The notes beneath the pieces were generated by a model, which had not been told where the DNA came from, did not search any database, and saw nothing but the letters and a program-made list of their open reading frames with translations. Of a stretch of 47,275 bases of DNA, positions 17,748 through 26,054 are shown in pieces. The stretch lies in the NCBI GenBank assembly GCA_023416955.1, contig JAEZGM010000013.1:1-47275 (forward strand), read 5' to 3'. Positions within the stretch are counted from its first letter, which is position 1. The number at the start of each line of letters is the position of its first letter. The DNA is from Bacillota bacterium (GTDB taxonomy: Bacteria; Bacillota; Clostridia; Oscillospirales; Acutalibacteraceae). The translations under genes were made by a program, and so were the position numbers.

Positions 17748-19369
17748 CGTTTATCCCTGTACTCCCGCGGTGAACAATTGTTGATTTTCCGAAACAGGTA
17801 ACTGAAATAGTGAGGGTCTTGATAGCCCACACGGTAAGCAATTTCAGAGGTTTTGATATTGGTGCAGCGGAGCATCTCACGGGCTTTTTCCATGCGCAGG
17901 TTTGTCAGGTATTCAATGAAAGTTCCGCCGGTTTCCTGTGAAAAAATCGTGCTGAAATGATTCGGGCTCAAGTTGACGCTCTGGGCGGTTGTATTCAGGG
18001 AAATCTCTTCGTTGGCGTAATTCCTGCCGATGTACTCTTTGGCATCCTCTATGAGCCTGCCATAGCGCTTGGTTGCTTTATAGTCGCGTGCCATAATGCT
18101 CTCTTCGATGATCTTAGCAATGTGGGCTTTTGTCTGCTGTACCGAAGCCACCGCGACAGATATCGCGTTGATGTCACCGATATATTTCCGGAAATTTTCT
18201 TTACTGTACCCGATCTCTCGAAGAAACGCTACCGCACAAAGATAAAGATCCATAGTGGCATATTGCCGGAACATCATGGAAGCAAGGTTGTTTTCCCCTA
18301 ACTGAGCAAAAAAGTTTGCCGTGAAGGTAGGGGCTTCCGAGAGCAAGCCATTCCGCAGAAAATTGCGCACAACGTTTCGGTCAAGTTCGCCGGCATTTAT
18401 CTCCATGTTGTTTTGCAGGCAATCGTCCACAATCTTGAAACTCTCTGCCTCATTGCAACTGACAATGCGATTTTTTTGGCCAAGATAACGGTAAGCAAAG
18501 ACTCGCCTTGCGCCGTAGAATGAGTCCGCAATTTCTTTCGGCCGGTGGGTCGGACTGCCGATTGCCGCGAAATACCACAGTTCTCCCACAGTTTCCCGCA
18601 GGTTGCAGAGCAGATTCAGCAAAGCCTCGGTGTTTGTTTCCAGTTCCGCGTCCGAATCCGCTTTAATCAGGAAAGCCAAGCCCTCCACACCGCGCGGGAA
18701 GATATCCACATGTGGCAGCTCTTTTTCCTTTTTCTGAAGCGCCTCCATGAATTGAACTACTTTTCCGGAATAGCACATTGTCTCTTCATTCTGCGCCGCG
18801 TCATTCACCTCAAACAGAACAATGCGGAAACATCCTGCCGCGAAATCTATGTTCCGGCTCCGGCCCTTGGAAATAATATCCGCAGAGGAAAGCTGACCCG
18901 AAATCACCTCGTCAAAGTATTTGCTGCGCGCAAGGTCCTCATTCTCTTTCATCTCTTCTGCAAAGCGGCGCAAGTTTTCTTCCTTTTCCCGCTCCTCGCG
19001 AATAACGCTCACTACACACCGCACGGCTTCCAATAGCTTTTCCGGAGAAATCGGCTTCAGCAGGTAATCGGTAACCCCGATGCTGATGGCCTGCTTTGCG
19101 TAATCAAAATCACCGTAACCCGAAAGAATGATGACCTTTGTTTTGGGAAGCTCTTTCCGGATGAGGCGAGCGAGATCAAGCCCGTCCATAAACGGCATTT
19201 TTATATCTGTAATCACAATATCCGGCTTCAGTTTCTGAATCAGCGGATAGGCCAGTTCCCCATCTGCCGCTTCGCCAAGAAATTTGATGCTGCTGCCGGT
19301 CCAATCAACATTTTTTTTCATGCCCTCGCGCACTACAAACTCATCCTCGACCAAGAACACGCTGATCAT
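17744..19369 (-). CDS. Response regulator with AraC-type DNA-binding domain, YesN-type
   Basis: 541-aa cytoplasmic regulator. The N-terminal receiver domain has acidic residues VEDE at 8-10, the phospho-acceptor Asp55 (VITDIKMP) and the conserved Lys in YLLKPIS. A long middle region of no known family is followed by a C-terminal AraC double helix-turn-helix (FSTIFSQETGGTFIEYLTNL ... RVGYQDPHYFSYLFRK). I start at the ATG at 19369 because the receiver fold begins there and GGTGGGG precedes it; the frame is open 42 codons further. Expected to activate the ytf-type operon downstream. Confidence 0.88.
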   Translation of the reverse strand: MISVFLVEDEFVVREGMKKNVDWTGSSIKFLGEAADGELAYPLIQKLKPDIVITDIKMPFMDGLDLARLIRKELPKTKVIILSGYGDFDYAKQAISIGVTDYLLKPISPEKLLEAVRCVVSVIREEREKEENLRRFAEEMKENEDLARSKYFDEVISGQLSSADIISKGRSRNIDFAAGCFRIVLFEVNDAAQNEETMCYSGKVVQFMEALQKKEKELPHVDIFPRGVEGLAFLIKADSDAELETNTEALLNLLCNLRETVGELWYFAAIGSPTHRPKEIADSFYGARRVFAYRYLGQKNRIVSCNEAESFKIVDDCLQNNMEINAGELDRNVVRNFLRNGLLSEAPTFTANFFAQLGENNLASMMFRQYATMDLYLCAVAFLREIGYSKENFRKYIGDINAISVAVASVQQTKAHIAKIIEESIMARDYKATKRYGRLIEDAKEYIGRNYANEEISLNTTAQSVNLSPNHFSTIFSQETGGTFIEYLTNLRMEKAREMLRCTNIKTSEIAYRVGYQDPHYFSYLFRKINNCSPREYRDKR

Positions 19370-19469
19370 TTCCCCACCCATTTCATATGTATTAAAGAAT
19401 GCGGCACAGCGCAGAAAAGCAAGATATTCAATAGAAGCGCGCGAACAAAAGTTAGTCATAGTATAAACA

Positions 19470-19655
19470 TCACGCGATCGCTGATCTTCTACCAAGTTTC
19501 ATTGTGCTGAACACCGTTGTAAAAACGGAAGCTAACATAAGAACGCTGACTACTCTCACCAACCAATCGGGAGATGGAACCGCTAAACGCCACATTATAA
19601 GTCCTACAATGGTAATACCTAAAATTATTATGTTGCGTTCATGAGCTTCTTTCAC
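19470..19655 (-). CDS. Small two-helix membrane protein, hypothetical
   Basis: 61-aa frame with GTG start encoding two hydrophobic helices (IIILGITIVGLIMWRLAV and WLVRVVSVLMLASVFTTVF) separated by SPDW and ending in basic residues, a normal positive-inside layout. No family recognised. Its ribosome binding site is weak. It lies 100 bp upstream of the response-regulator start and just downstream of the flavodoxin fragment. It may be a small membrane protein carried at the end of the accessory array. Confidence 0.45.
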   Translation of the reverse strand: MKEAHERNIIILGITIVGLIMWRLAVPSPDWLVRVVSVLMLASVFTTVFSTMKLGRRSAIA

Positions 19656-19684
19656 TCTACATAAAGGGGCGGAGAGCTCTTTTG

Positions 19685-19747
19685 TCAGGCTTCCGCCTCT
19701 TTCTTGGTGGAGCCGTGCAAGGTATAATAAATAATTATGGCTTTCAA
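19685..19747 (-). pseudogene. N-terminal flavodoxin-like fragment
   Basis: A TTG start with AGGAG upstream opens a 20-codon frame, MKAIIIYYTLHGSTKKEAEA, then stops. The strand plus FMN phosphate-loop pattern (IIYYTxHGSTKK) is that of a flavodoxin N-terminus; the rest of the gene is absent. It lies immediately past the site-A/IS junction in the direction of the array, so it is probably a truncated last unit. Confidence 0.5.
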
Positions 19748-19759
19748 TCTGCTTAACTC

Positions 19760-20586
19760 CTATTTATGTATTTTTATATAATCGTTTGAATCTATTAGGC
19801 CTTGTTTGTAAAATCGGAAAGGCTGTGTTATTTCCAAAACAGCGATGGGAGCCAAGTAGACGAACGCTAAAAAGGAAGTATCTAATTTGTCATAGTGAGT
19901 TGCTACCCTTCTGAACCATTTTAGTTTTTGAAAAAAGAATTCCACCAGATGGCGCTCTTTTTAAACTGCCCAATCGCAACGCCCTGGATTCACAGTGTTT
20001 GCTTTGGCCGGAATTGAGTATTCGCTGTCCTGACGTTGGATATAATTCAAAATTCCGTTGGTGCCATAGGCTTTATCGCCCAGCACGTTGCTTTTTGAAA
20101 TATCTACATGGGACAGGACATTTATTGCCGCTGCAGAATCGTTGATGTTTCCTGCGGACAGCTGAAAATAGACTGGATTTCCCAGATCATCAACTATTGT
20201 ATGAATCTTGGTGTTTAGCCTGCCACGAGAGAGTCCTACAGCTTTTGGTTCGTCCCTTTTTTATCGCCACTGGCGCTTTGATGCACCTTAACGGAAGTGG
20301 GATCTATACTGAGGTTTTCCATGTCAGCATCAGCCGACAAATTGTGGAATATCTTTTCTAATACACCTTCATCACGCCATTTGCGGAATCAAGTATATAC
20401 CCCTTGCCATTTACCATAATATTCAGGCAATCCTCACCATTGGCAGGCACTTCGGGCAATCCACAGCATGCCGTTCAGCATAATGCAATTATCTTTCCGA
20501 GGTTTGCCTTTTTTACCTGTGTTTTTTGGTGGAAGAAAATCTTTGATTCATGCCCATTCTTCGTTGCTTAATCCATATCGTCTCAT
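19760..20586 (-). pseudogene. IS5-family transposase, two frames, disrupted by stop codons
   Basis: Frame 1 runs from ATG at 20586 (MRRYGLSNEEWA...KDFLPPKNTGKKGKPR...GKWQGVY...FRKWRDEGVLEKIF). It joins frame 2 (KAVGLSRGRLNTKIHTIVDDLGNPVYFQLSAGNIND...KERHLVEFFFQKLKWFRRVATHYDKL) by a -1 shift at an AAAAAAG slip site, the normal expression mode of this group. It is inactive: frame 1 has three TGA codons where relatives typically have Arg or another sense codon, and frame 2 has a TAA where Tyr is expected (CDWAV-stop-KERHLVE). Frame 2 reads past the inverted repeat and stops at 19760. Confidence 0.82.
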
Positions 20587-20644
20587 GTATTCCAGTTTAT
20601 AGAATTCTTCAGTTTTATGCAACTTTTATTTTACAAACAAGGCC
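19798..20644 (-). mobile_element. Decayed IS5-family (IS427-type) insertion sequence
   Basis: 847-bp element with perfect 17-bp terminal inverted repeats (GGCCTTGTTTGTAAAAT at 19798-19814 and its complement at 20628-20644), flanked by TA on each side as expected for the TA target duplication of IS427-type elements. It sits inside the right half of cassette-site A: joining the flanks with one TA restores GTTTAATAG, as at other sites. Length and the two-frame transposase are typical of the group. Confidence 0.85.
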
Positions 20645-20721
20645 TAAACAAACTGCGAAGTTCTAAATCATAGGGCAACTCGCACTTCGCTTCATACCGC
20701 TCACTCTGCTCATTTTGTTTC
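20645..20721 (-). repeat. Cassette-boundary element, site A (after the SDR gene)
   Basis: The right half on the + strand is TAAACAAACTGCGAAGTTC (20645-20663). The inverted partner is at 20704-20721 and matches at about 12 of 18 positions. A further inverted repeat lies between them (GCGAAGT ... ACTTCGC). It starts about 20 bp after the SDR stop codon. The IS5-family element is inserted at its outer edge. Confidence 0.7.
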
Positions 20722-20740
20722 TATTACCCCAAAAGTCGCA

Positions 20741-21484
20741 TTATACAAATAAGCACCATCTAATACCATATTTATCAATAAAATCTGCCATTAGTGAACT
20801 GTATTCACATGGCGCAAGCGGCATCAAAATTTTAGCATCCGTTTTTAACACGTCGTATGCTTTTCGCACCTTTTCTTCGTTCCCATCTCCATAATGTAAG
20901 CAAAACTGCATTACGTTGCCCGTGATCGTTGTTGTATAATTAACATACAGATTTGGATAGGTGACAATCGGCGTATTGTTTTCCGTGTCTTCTATCAATT
21001 TTAATATTCTTGGACAATTCTTTCCCCAAATCTCTGGAATGCGAACAATAATGCATTTATCCCTCAACTTGTCTTGTAACATTCGTTCGCATTCGATCTT
21101 AAAGTTTCCATAATCGGTTTCTGAATTAGTTTTGTCCGGTTCATAATGAGGATTTTCTGTTGCTGCATCAAATACATTGGCAGTGGATATGTAAATAATT
21201 TTTCCAACCTCATTTTCTAATAAGTAATCGGTAACATCGTTATATGCTTGTAGTTGTAATTGAAAGTTTCCTCTCAAACTTGAAATAATAATTTGCGGCC
21301 GAATACGATCCAATATCGCTTTCGTAGAATCTATATCACTGAGTTCTAATTGAAACATTCTGTTATGCACACTGTATTGCTGTGCCTGCGTATGATATGT
21401 TCCATATACTTCATAATCTTTTCCTAATTGTTGTGCAATTGCTCGTCCTGCATATCCACTTGCTCCTAATATTAAGACCCTCAT
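20741..21484 (-). CDS. NAD(P)-dependent epimerase/dehydratase (extended SDR-like)
   Basis: 247-aa Rossmann-fold enzyme. The dinucleotide loop GASGYAGRAIA is at residues 8-18, the strand-end Thr/Asn motif is IIYISTANVFDA and the catalytic YxxxK is YGNFKIE. It resembles RmlD/NAD-dependent epimerases acting on nucleotide-linked or free sugars, but is short and may lack part of the substrate domain. I start at the ATG at 21484, 7 bases after AAGGGG. Single-gene unit between sites B and A; low GC compared with the operons outside the array. Confidence 0.8.
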   Translation of the reverse strand: MRVLILGASGYAGRAIAQQLGKDYEVYGTYHTQAQQYSVHNRMFQLELSDIDSTKAILDRIRPQIIISSLRGNFQLQLQAYNDVTDYLLENEVGKIIYISTANVFDAATENPHYEPDKTNSETDYGNFKIECERMLQDKLRDKCIIVRIPEIWGKNCPRILKLIEDTENNTPIVTYPNLYVNYTTTITGNVMQFCLHYGDGNEEKVRKAYDVLKTDAKILMPLAPCEYSSLMADFIDKYGIRWCLFV

Positions 21485-21557
21485 ACAATGCCCCTTGTTA
21501 AATTCCAAATTTCTGTTAGTGATATGAATAATTAGTTTACAGTTTTGTAGAGCAGTA

Positions 21558-21658
21558 CAAACATTATGGGAAGTTCGTTCTCACTTACAAGACACACGTT
21601 ACTGGTCTCACTGAGAAGTTCAGAAGACTTAAGCTGCGTATTACGTATAATTTGCTTA
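21558..21658 (-). repeat. Cassette-boundary element, site B (after DUF4177/DJ-1 unit)
   Basis: Right half CAAACATTATGGGAAGTTC at 21558-21576. The inverted partner (TAAGCAAATTATACG on the - strand, 21644-21658) overlaps the stop codon of the DJ-1 gene. Other inverted repeats lie between them (GTGAGA/TCTCAC types). Confidence 0.65.
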
Positions 21659-22234
21659 ATATCCCATAGCTGCTTTTACTGCTTCCATTTTTTCTTTTGA
21701 GGTAAGCATTTCAAGAAGTTTAAATGCTACATCGGGAGCTGTTTCTGGGCAATACGATGTAATGATATTTTTGTCAACAACAATAGGTTTGTTAATAACG
21801 TTAACTCCAAATTCCACCAACTGTTTTTGACGATATCCGTCTCTTAAATGATATGTTGTGGCGTTTCTGTTTTTTAGGACTCCGCTTTTTGCAACTGGCA
21901 AAGCCCCTACGCATACACTCGCAATAATTTTTCCCTTTGCATCAAATTCACGAATAAGATTTAAAAATTGTTCATCATATGCTTCGTCATAGAAACCATA
22001 TTCCTCAAACCCTCCGGGAATTGCAAGTGCATCATATTCCTCAATATTGATATCATCAATTAGAGTATCAACAATTATCGGAACATGAAATGCACTTTCG
22101 ACTGTTTTTTTAAAGCCACATGTAACCACTTGGGAATCGTATTGATAATCATTACGTGCCCAACCCATAACATCAATAAATACGCTGAATTCTATTGTTT
22201 CAAAACCTTTTGCCAAGAATAGAAGAGTTTTCAA
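21656..22234 (-). CDS. DJ-1/PfpI family protein
   Basis: 192-aa class I glutamine-amidotransferase-like protein. The nucleophile elbow is ASVCVGALPVAKSG with the reactive cysteine, and upstream IPGGFEEYGFYDEAYDE carries the conserved acidic residue. Family members include deglycase/chaperone DJ-1 and cysteine-dependent hydrolases. I choose the TTG at 22234 because AAGGAGG sits 5 bases before it and the protein then has the usual length and N-terminus (MKTLLFLAKGFETIEFS). It lies 57 bp after the DUF4177 gene with no boundary motif between, so the two form one unit. Confidence 0.85.
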   Translation of the reverse strand: MKTLLFLAKGFETIEFSVFIDVMGWARNDYQYDSQVVTCGFKKTVESAFHVPIIVDTLIDDINIEEYDALAIPGGFEEYGFYDEAYDEQFLNLIREFDAKGKIIASVCVGALPVAKSGVLKNRNATTYHLRDGYRQKQLVEFGVNVINKPIVVDKNIITSYCPETAPDVAFKLLEMLTSKEKMEAVKAAMGY

Positions 22235-22291
22235 TTTAACCTCCTTAATATTGTTGTGATCTCCAGATAGCTCATAAAACGTCATATTTAC

Positions 22292-22495
22292 TCATTTTTC
22301 CACTGCTTTCCTTTTGAATACAGAGATGATCCACCTTGTACTGCCATAGCTTTGCGCGGTGGCAACCGTGCTCACCAGCTCCCATCCCAGGGAGCCCAAT
22401 TCATTCAGTTCCGATTGAAACATGCCCTGATCGACTTTGCCTCCAAACACTCCTTTAGCGTCGGTATACAGCGTTTTATATTCGAACTTCTCCAT
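22292..22495 (-). CDS. DUF4177 domain protein
   Basis: 67-aa protein of the DUF4177 type (FEYKTLYTDAKGVFGGK...ELNELGSLGWELVSTVATAQSYG). The ATG at 22495 has AGGAGG 8 bases upstream. The frame is open to 22684, where an ATG overlaps site C, but the added residues are not part of the domain. The function of the family is unknown; members often bind or accompany small cytoplasmic enzymes. Confidence 0.72.
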   Translation of the reverse strand: MEKFEYKTLYTDAKGVFGGKVDQGMFQSELNELGSLGWELVSTVATAQSYGSTRWIISVFKRKAVEK

Positions 22496-22677
22496 ACACG
22501 TAGCCTCCTGTTCCGATTTGGGTAAGACGGGAAATTCCTGCCGGATGAAATGGCAGAACTCTTCATTCATAGTATCATGTTTTTTTCTAAAAGGAAAGAT
22601 ATGATTCGGCATTTGGTGAGACTGTCCCGGTAATGCAAAATCCCCGATCGACTTACCGATCGGGGATTTCCATAGTT

Positions 22678-22815
22678 TAAACATAATGAGCAGCTCATAA
22701 GTTTTCCAGGTCTTAATTGCCTACAAGTGAAGAAAAGGCAATCTTTCAAGGAGGCAAAACCGATTATATGCCCTTGTGTGGTCGCCATTTCTCTGCAATA
22801 AGAGATATGTTGTTA
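22678..22815 (-). repeat. Cassette-boundary element, site C (after lysS)
   Basis: Right half TAAACATAATGAGCAGCTC at 22678-22696, matching the consensus at 16 of 19 positions. The partner half near 22803-22815, just after the lysS stop, is weak, so the far limit is uncertain. An internal palindrome ATGAGCAGCTCAT overlaps the right half. Confidence 0.6.
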
Positions 22816-22822
22816 CTGATTA

Positions 22823-24289
22823 TTAAAGTATTGGCTTCATTAGAGGAAACATAATGGAATCTCTTATATTATCCGCTCCTGTTAATACCTGAAAGACACG
22901 GTCAATTCCCATTCCCCAGCCGGAGATAGGAGGCATACCATATTCCATAGCAGCAATATAATCTTGATCCATCATCATTGCTTCTTCATCGCCATTTGCC
23001 TTACAGCGGGCTTGTTCCATCAGGCGTTCTCTCTGTTCCCGGGGATTTACAAGTTCAGAATAAGCGTTGATGATTTCCGCTCCATTGATAATCAGTTGGA
23101 AACGATCAGAAATATCCCGATTTTCATCATTTGCTCTTGCCAAGGGGGAAAGGTCGGTAGGATGCTCAACCAGGAATGTGGGAGCAATCAACTTGGGCCT
23201 GCTGACCTTCTTATACAGCAAATCAATTAGATTGCCGCGCCCGAGAGTATGCGGATCAGCTGCGGAAGCAAGGTCAATATGCGCTGCCTCTATTTTATCC
23301 AGCAAATCCTTTGCCGTCTTGTATAAATCAATATCGATGCCGCAGTCCCTGAAAAGTAAATCCCGAAAGGTTACGATTTCCCAGGTGTCTGCAAAGTTGA
23401 TTGTGTTATCATTGACCGTTATTTCGGAACTTCCCCAAATCTTTGTTACAACGCTTGTCAGCATTTTCTGAAGGAACTTCATATTATCCTTGTAATTGTA
23501 GTATGCACAGTAGCCCTCCAGCATGGCGAAATCCTGTAAATGGGTTGCATCCATACCTTCATTTCGGAAACATCTTGCAAATTCAAACACCTTCGTAAAA
23601 CCGCCAACGATAGCCCTCTTCAGATAGGTTTCAGGCGCTATGCGCAGATATACATCCATATCGAGCGCATTGTGATGTGCAGTAAATGGTCTTGCCGTTG
23701 CGCCGGAGGGATGGTCAATCAAGACAGGTGTTTCAATTTCAATATAACCGTTATCCTCAAGATAACGTCGGATTTCTTTGATAAACTGAAACTTTTTCAA
23801 GAACCGTTCTTTTGTTTCGTCGTTCATGCACAGATCAAGGTAGCGCTGCCGATAACAGACTTCCGTATCATTGACCCCGTGGAACTTTTCAGGAAGCGGC
23901 CTTAAAGCCTTGCCAAGAAAGGCAACCCGGGATGCCCGTATTGTTTTTTCACCGGCCTGTGTCGTGAAGATTTCACCTTCTACACCAAGGAAGTCTCCAA
24001 TGTCAAAGCCTTTCTTAAAAAATTCATACGCAATTTCTCCAACAATATCCTTTTTTACTGCGATCTGAATTTTCCCCCCGATATCGGCAATCGTTAAGAA
24101 AGAGAGTTTTCCCATCTTCCTTATAAACATAATTCTTCCTGCTGTACGGATTCCGGTTTCTCCATCTTTTAGAGTTGCTGCTTCGCGGATTTCATGTGTT
24201 TTTTCAAATCGCTCCAGGTATGGATTGGTGACACTGCCGACATAACCTAACTTTGCTAACCTTGCTTCTACTAAACTGTTTTCGCTCAT
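22823..24289 (-). CDS. lysS: Lysyl-tRNA synthetase, class II
   Basis: 488-aa class II LysRS that charges tRNA-Lys. An N-terminal OB-fold anticodon-binding domain covers about residues 50-150. The class II catalytic core shows motif 1 (FLKKFQFIKEIRRYLEDNGYIEIETPVL), motif 2 (FEFARCFRNEGMDATHLQDFAMLEGYCAY) and motif 3 (GWGMGIDRVFQVLTG). It looks intact. ATG start with AAGGAAT upstream. It has its own promoter and T-box leader and lies between boundary sites D and C, so the whole 2.1-kb transcription unit occupies the position of one cassette. It may be a second lysS, but the rest of the genome is not visible. Confidence 0.93.
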   Translation of the reverse strand: MSENSLVEARLAKLGYVGSVTNPYLERFEKTHEIREAATLKDGETGIRTAGRIMFIRKMGKLSFLTIADIGGKIQIAVKKDIVGEIAYEFFKKGFDIGDFLGVEGEIFTTQAGEKTIRASRVAFLGKALRPLPEKFHGVNDTEVCYRQRYLDLCMNDETKERFLKKFQFIKEIRRYLEDNGYIEIETPVLIDHPSGATARPFTAHHNALDMDVYLRIAPETYLKRAIVGGFTKVFEFARCFRNEGMDATHLQDFAMLEGYCAYYNYKDNMKFLQKMLTSVVTKIWGSSEITVNDNTINFADTWEIVTFRDLLFRDCGIDIDLYKTAKDLLDKIEAAHIDLASAADPHTLGRGNLIDLLYKKVSRPKLIAPTFLVEHPTDLSPLARANDENRDISDRFQLIINGAEIINAYSELVNPREQRERLMEQARCKANGDEEAMMMDQDYIAAMEYGMPPISGWGMGIDRVFQVLTGADNIRDSIMFPLMKPIL

Positions 24290-24341
24290 TATTCATCATT
24301 CCTTTCGTCTTTTGTAATGGGACAAGATGATTTTGAGCATG

Positions 24342-24705
24342 AAAAATCCCGCCCCTGTTTCCAAGGACGGGATTGTATTTCAATCCGTGGTACCACCTTA
24401 GTTTATCCATACCTCACGGCATAGATCTTCGTAAGTACAGGTGACTCGTCATATGCCGTTTCTGGAAGAGAAAAGTACAGATAAATCATCGATACTCCTG
24501 CGCTGTAATGGGCGCTCCCATCATAATCTCAGCACAAAATGTGCAGTCGGTATGAAGCTCCGAGTCTTTGTTCGATTTCGTTTCCGAAACTCTGGCGTAT
24601 GGCTTTCATACCTTTCCATGTGTCCCTTTTCAGCCAATGGGACTCTCTGTGACATTTCCAGATACCTACTTGTTCTCTTCATCGCTTTTAGAATATTTAA
24701 TTGAT
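24342..24705 (-). ncRNA. T-box leader of lysS
   Basis: The conserved T-box AAGGTGGTACCACGG lies at 24385-24399 (- strand) and is followed by a terminator at 24342-24374 (AATCCCGTCC ... GGGGCGGGATTTTT). Upstream are the typical leader start GCGATGAAGAGAACAAGTA, a GA-motif stem (GTCCC/GGGAC) and a GGAAAGG stretch where an AAA or AAG Lys specifier is expected. Uncharged tRNA-Lys would stabilise the antiterminator and turn lysS on. Confidence 0.88.
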
Positions 24706-24711
24706 AGTCAG

Positions 24712-24740
24712 ATGGTAGCACATAACGCAGGACATTGCAA
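24712..24740 (-). promoter_or_regulatory. Sigma-A-type promoter for the lysS T-box transcript
   Basis: On the - strand TTGCAA (24740-24735) and TACCAT (24717-24712) are spaced by exactly 17 bases and lie just before the T-box leader. Boundary site D is about 60 bp further upstream. Confidence 0.6.
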
Positions 24741-24803
24741 GTCATTCAGAAAAACAAGATTATAGATCTACACAAAACTTACAGGAGCGCTATAAACTAT
24801 GTG

Positions 24804-24952
24804 TAAACATAATGCGAAGTTTAATTTTGTGTTTCGGTGTAAATTTATGGTCTGTCGTAACGCTGAGATGTCGTAAAATAAAACGAGATTCTTAAGGTTA
24901 TAGCCCTCGATGAATTGCTTTACTGCCTCAAAATTTCAAACCTCATTATTTG
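24804..24952 (-). repeat. Cassette-boundary element, site D (upstream of the lysS unit)
   Basis: Right half TAAACATAATGCGAAGTTT at 24804-24822, 18 of 19 to the consensus. A possible inverted partner (CAAATAATGAGG on the - strand) is at 24941-24952, 5 bp after the stop of a short protein-like frame. If both halves belong together, the site is long (149 bp). Confidence 0.6.
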
Positions 24953-24957
24953 ACTCG

Positions 24958-25047
24958 TCAGGTATGTGACGGATACGGACGATTTGTTCCAGCCTTAACG
25001 TTATGACCGTATTTGACTGATAATTCGGATTTTATTCTGCAGATCGG
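24958..25047 (-). pseudogene. Protein-like remnant upstream of site D
   Basis: A 29-codon stop-to-stop frame on the - strand reads RIKSELSVKYGHNVKAGTNRPYPSHT at its end. It has no start codon. The composition looks like the C-terminus of a real protein and it stops right before the partner half of site D, as intact array genes do. Probably the tail of a cut unit; family not recognised. Confidence 0.3.
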
Positions 25048-25159
25048 TCAAACCGACTTTATTTCAATTATGATTCAGATGTCAGAATCTAGAGCAGTAT
25101 GCAGAAATATAGGGATTATTTACAACTTAATTCCAAATATATTATACATACTGTAAGTA

Positions 25160-25188
25160 TTGACAAGAATCTGTTCCCGTGATAAGAT
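25160..25188 (+). promoter_or_regulatory. Promoter of the DeoR/PTS operon
   Basis: TTGACA at 25160-25165 and TAAGAT at 25183-25188, spacing 17 bases, a near-consensus sigma-A promoter about 70 bp before the DeoR-type start. Confidence 0.8.
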
Positions 25189-25205
25189 AATAATCGAAAT
25201 AGATC

Positions 25206-25224
25206 ATAAACAGTTATAAACAGT
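25206..25224 (+). promoter_or_regulatory. Direct repeat, candidate DeoR-type operator
   Basis: ATAAACAGT occurs twice (25206-25214 and 25216-25224) with a 10-bp period, just downstream of the -10 element. Tandem copies one helical turn apart between promoter and regulator gene fit an autoregulatory operator. Confidence 0.5.
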
Positions 25225-25256
25225 CATATTCAACAGAAGAGAAACAGGAGACTATT

Positions 25257-26042
25257 ATGTTTGAGGAAGAAAGAAAACAGCATATTGTGAAATATGTTCA
25301 GAGTAAATCGCATACTTCCGTGCAAGAGCTTTGCGATCTGCTGAATGTTTCAGAATCCACGATCCGGCGCGATCTAACCGATCTGGAAAGCCAGAAGCTG
25401 CTCAAGCGTACACATGGTGGTGCTATCGACTTGCGCTCCGTCAACTTTGAACCGACTTACAGCGAAAAGGAAGATCAGTTTAAAGATGAAAAGGAGATGA
25501 TTGCGAAAAAAGCAGCAGAATTCATTGAAAATGGAGATTCTTTAATTATTGACGCTGGCACGACAACATTCTACCTAGCTTCGGAACTGATCAAATTCAA
25601 GAATTTAACCGTTGTCACCAACTCTATCCCGCTGATGCAGAAGCTTTCCAGTATTCCTGATATTGAAATTGTAGCAACCGGCGGAGCACTGAGAAAAAAT
25701 ACCATGGCCTTTACCGGTCCTCTTTCCGAGACCGTACTGGATCAGATTAGGGTCGACAAAGCGTTTATTGCAACAAACGGCCTGGATTTTTCGGAAGGGC
25801 TGACTACCCCGAACATTGTGGAAGCCTCGGTTAAGCAGAAAATGATTCGTGTAGCAAACCAGGTGTTCGTTTTGGCGGACCACTCAAAAATCGGCCGGGT
25901 TTCTTTTGCAAAATTCGGAAAAATAGGGGATATCGATGCCTGCATCACGGGCAGCGCCATTACGGAGGTACAAAGAAAAGCGTTCGCAAACAACAATGTC
26001 AAGCTGTACCTTGCAGATGAAAATACTCTCGGTAAAGCATAG
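25257..26042 (+). CDS. DeoR-family transcriptional regulator
   Basis: 261-aa repressor. The N-terminal DeoR helix-turn-helix (SVQELCDLLNVSESTIRRDL, residues about 19-38) is followed by LKRTHGGAI and a C-terminal sugar-phosphate sensor domain of the ribose-5-phosphate-isomerase-like fold (DSLIIDAGTTTFYLA, VVTNSIPLMQKL, VLADHSKIGRVSF). DeoR/FruR-type proteins next to a PfkB kinase usually respond to fructose-1-phosphate or a related ketose phosphate. The kinase gene starts 12 bp after its stop. Confidence 0.92.
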   Translation: MFEEERKQHIVKYVQSKSHTSVQELCDLLNVSESTIRRDLTDLESQKLLKRTHGGAIDLRSVNFEPTYSEKEDQFKDEKEMIAKKAAEFIENGDSLIIDAGTTTFYLASELIKFKNLTVVTNSIPLMQKLSSIPDIEIVATGGALRKNTMAFTGPLSETVLDQIRVDKAFIATNGLDFSEGLTTPNIVEASVKQKMIRVANQVFVLADHSKIGRVSFAKFGKIGDIDACITGSAITEVQRKAFANNNVKLYLADENTLGKA

Positions 26043-26054
26043 GAGGAAGTTTCA

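Noticed and set aside
19760..20586. TGA recoded as a sense codon, suggested by three TGA codons in the transposase
   Set aside because: Other genes in the window use TGA as a normal stop (for example the APH-type gene at 32563 and the response regulator at 17744), and the second frame also has a TAA. Decay is simpler.
22496..22684. Longer DUF4177 protein starting at the ATG inside site C
   Set aside because: The internal ATG at 22495 has a good AGGAGG and begins the conserved domain. The extension has no domain features.
24820..24940. Frame reading FEAVKQFIEGYNLKNLVLFYDISALR inside site D
   Set aside because: It has no start, and it lies between the two putative halves of site D. It looks protein-like, but I cannot tell a remnant from chance.
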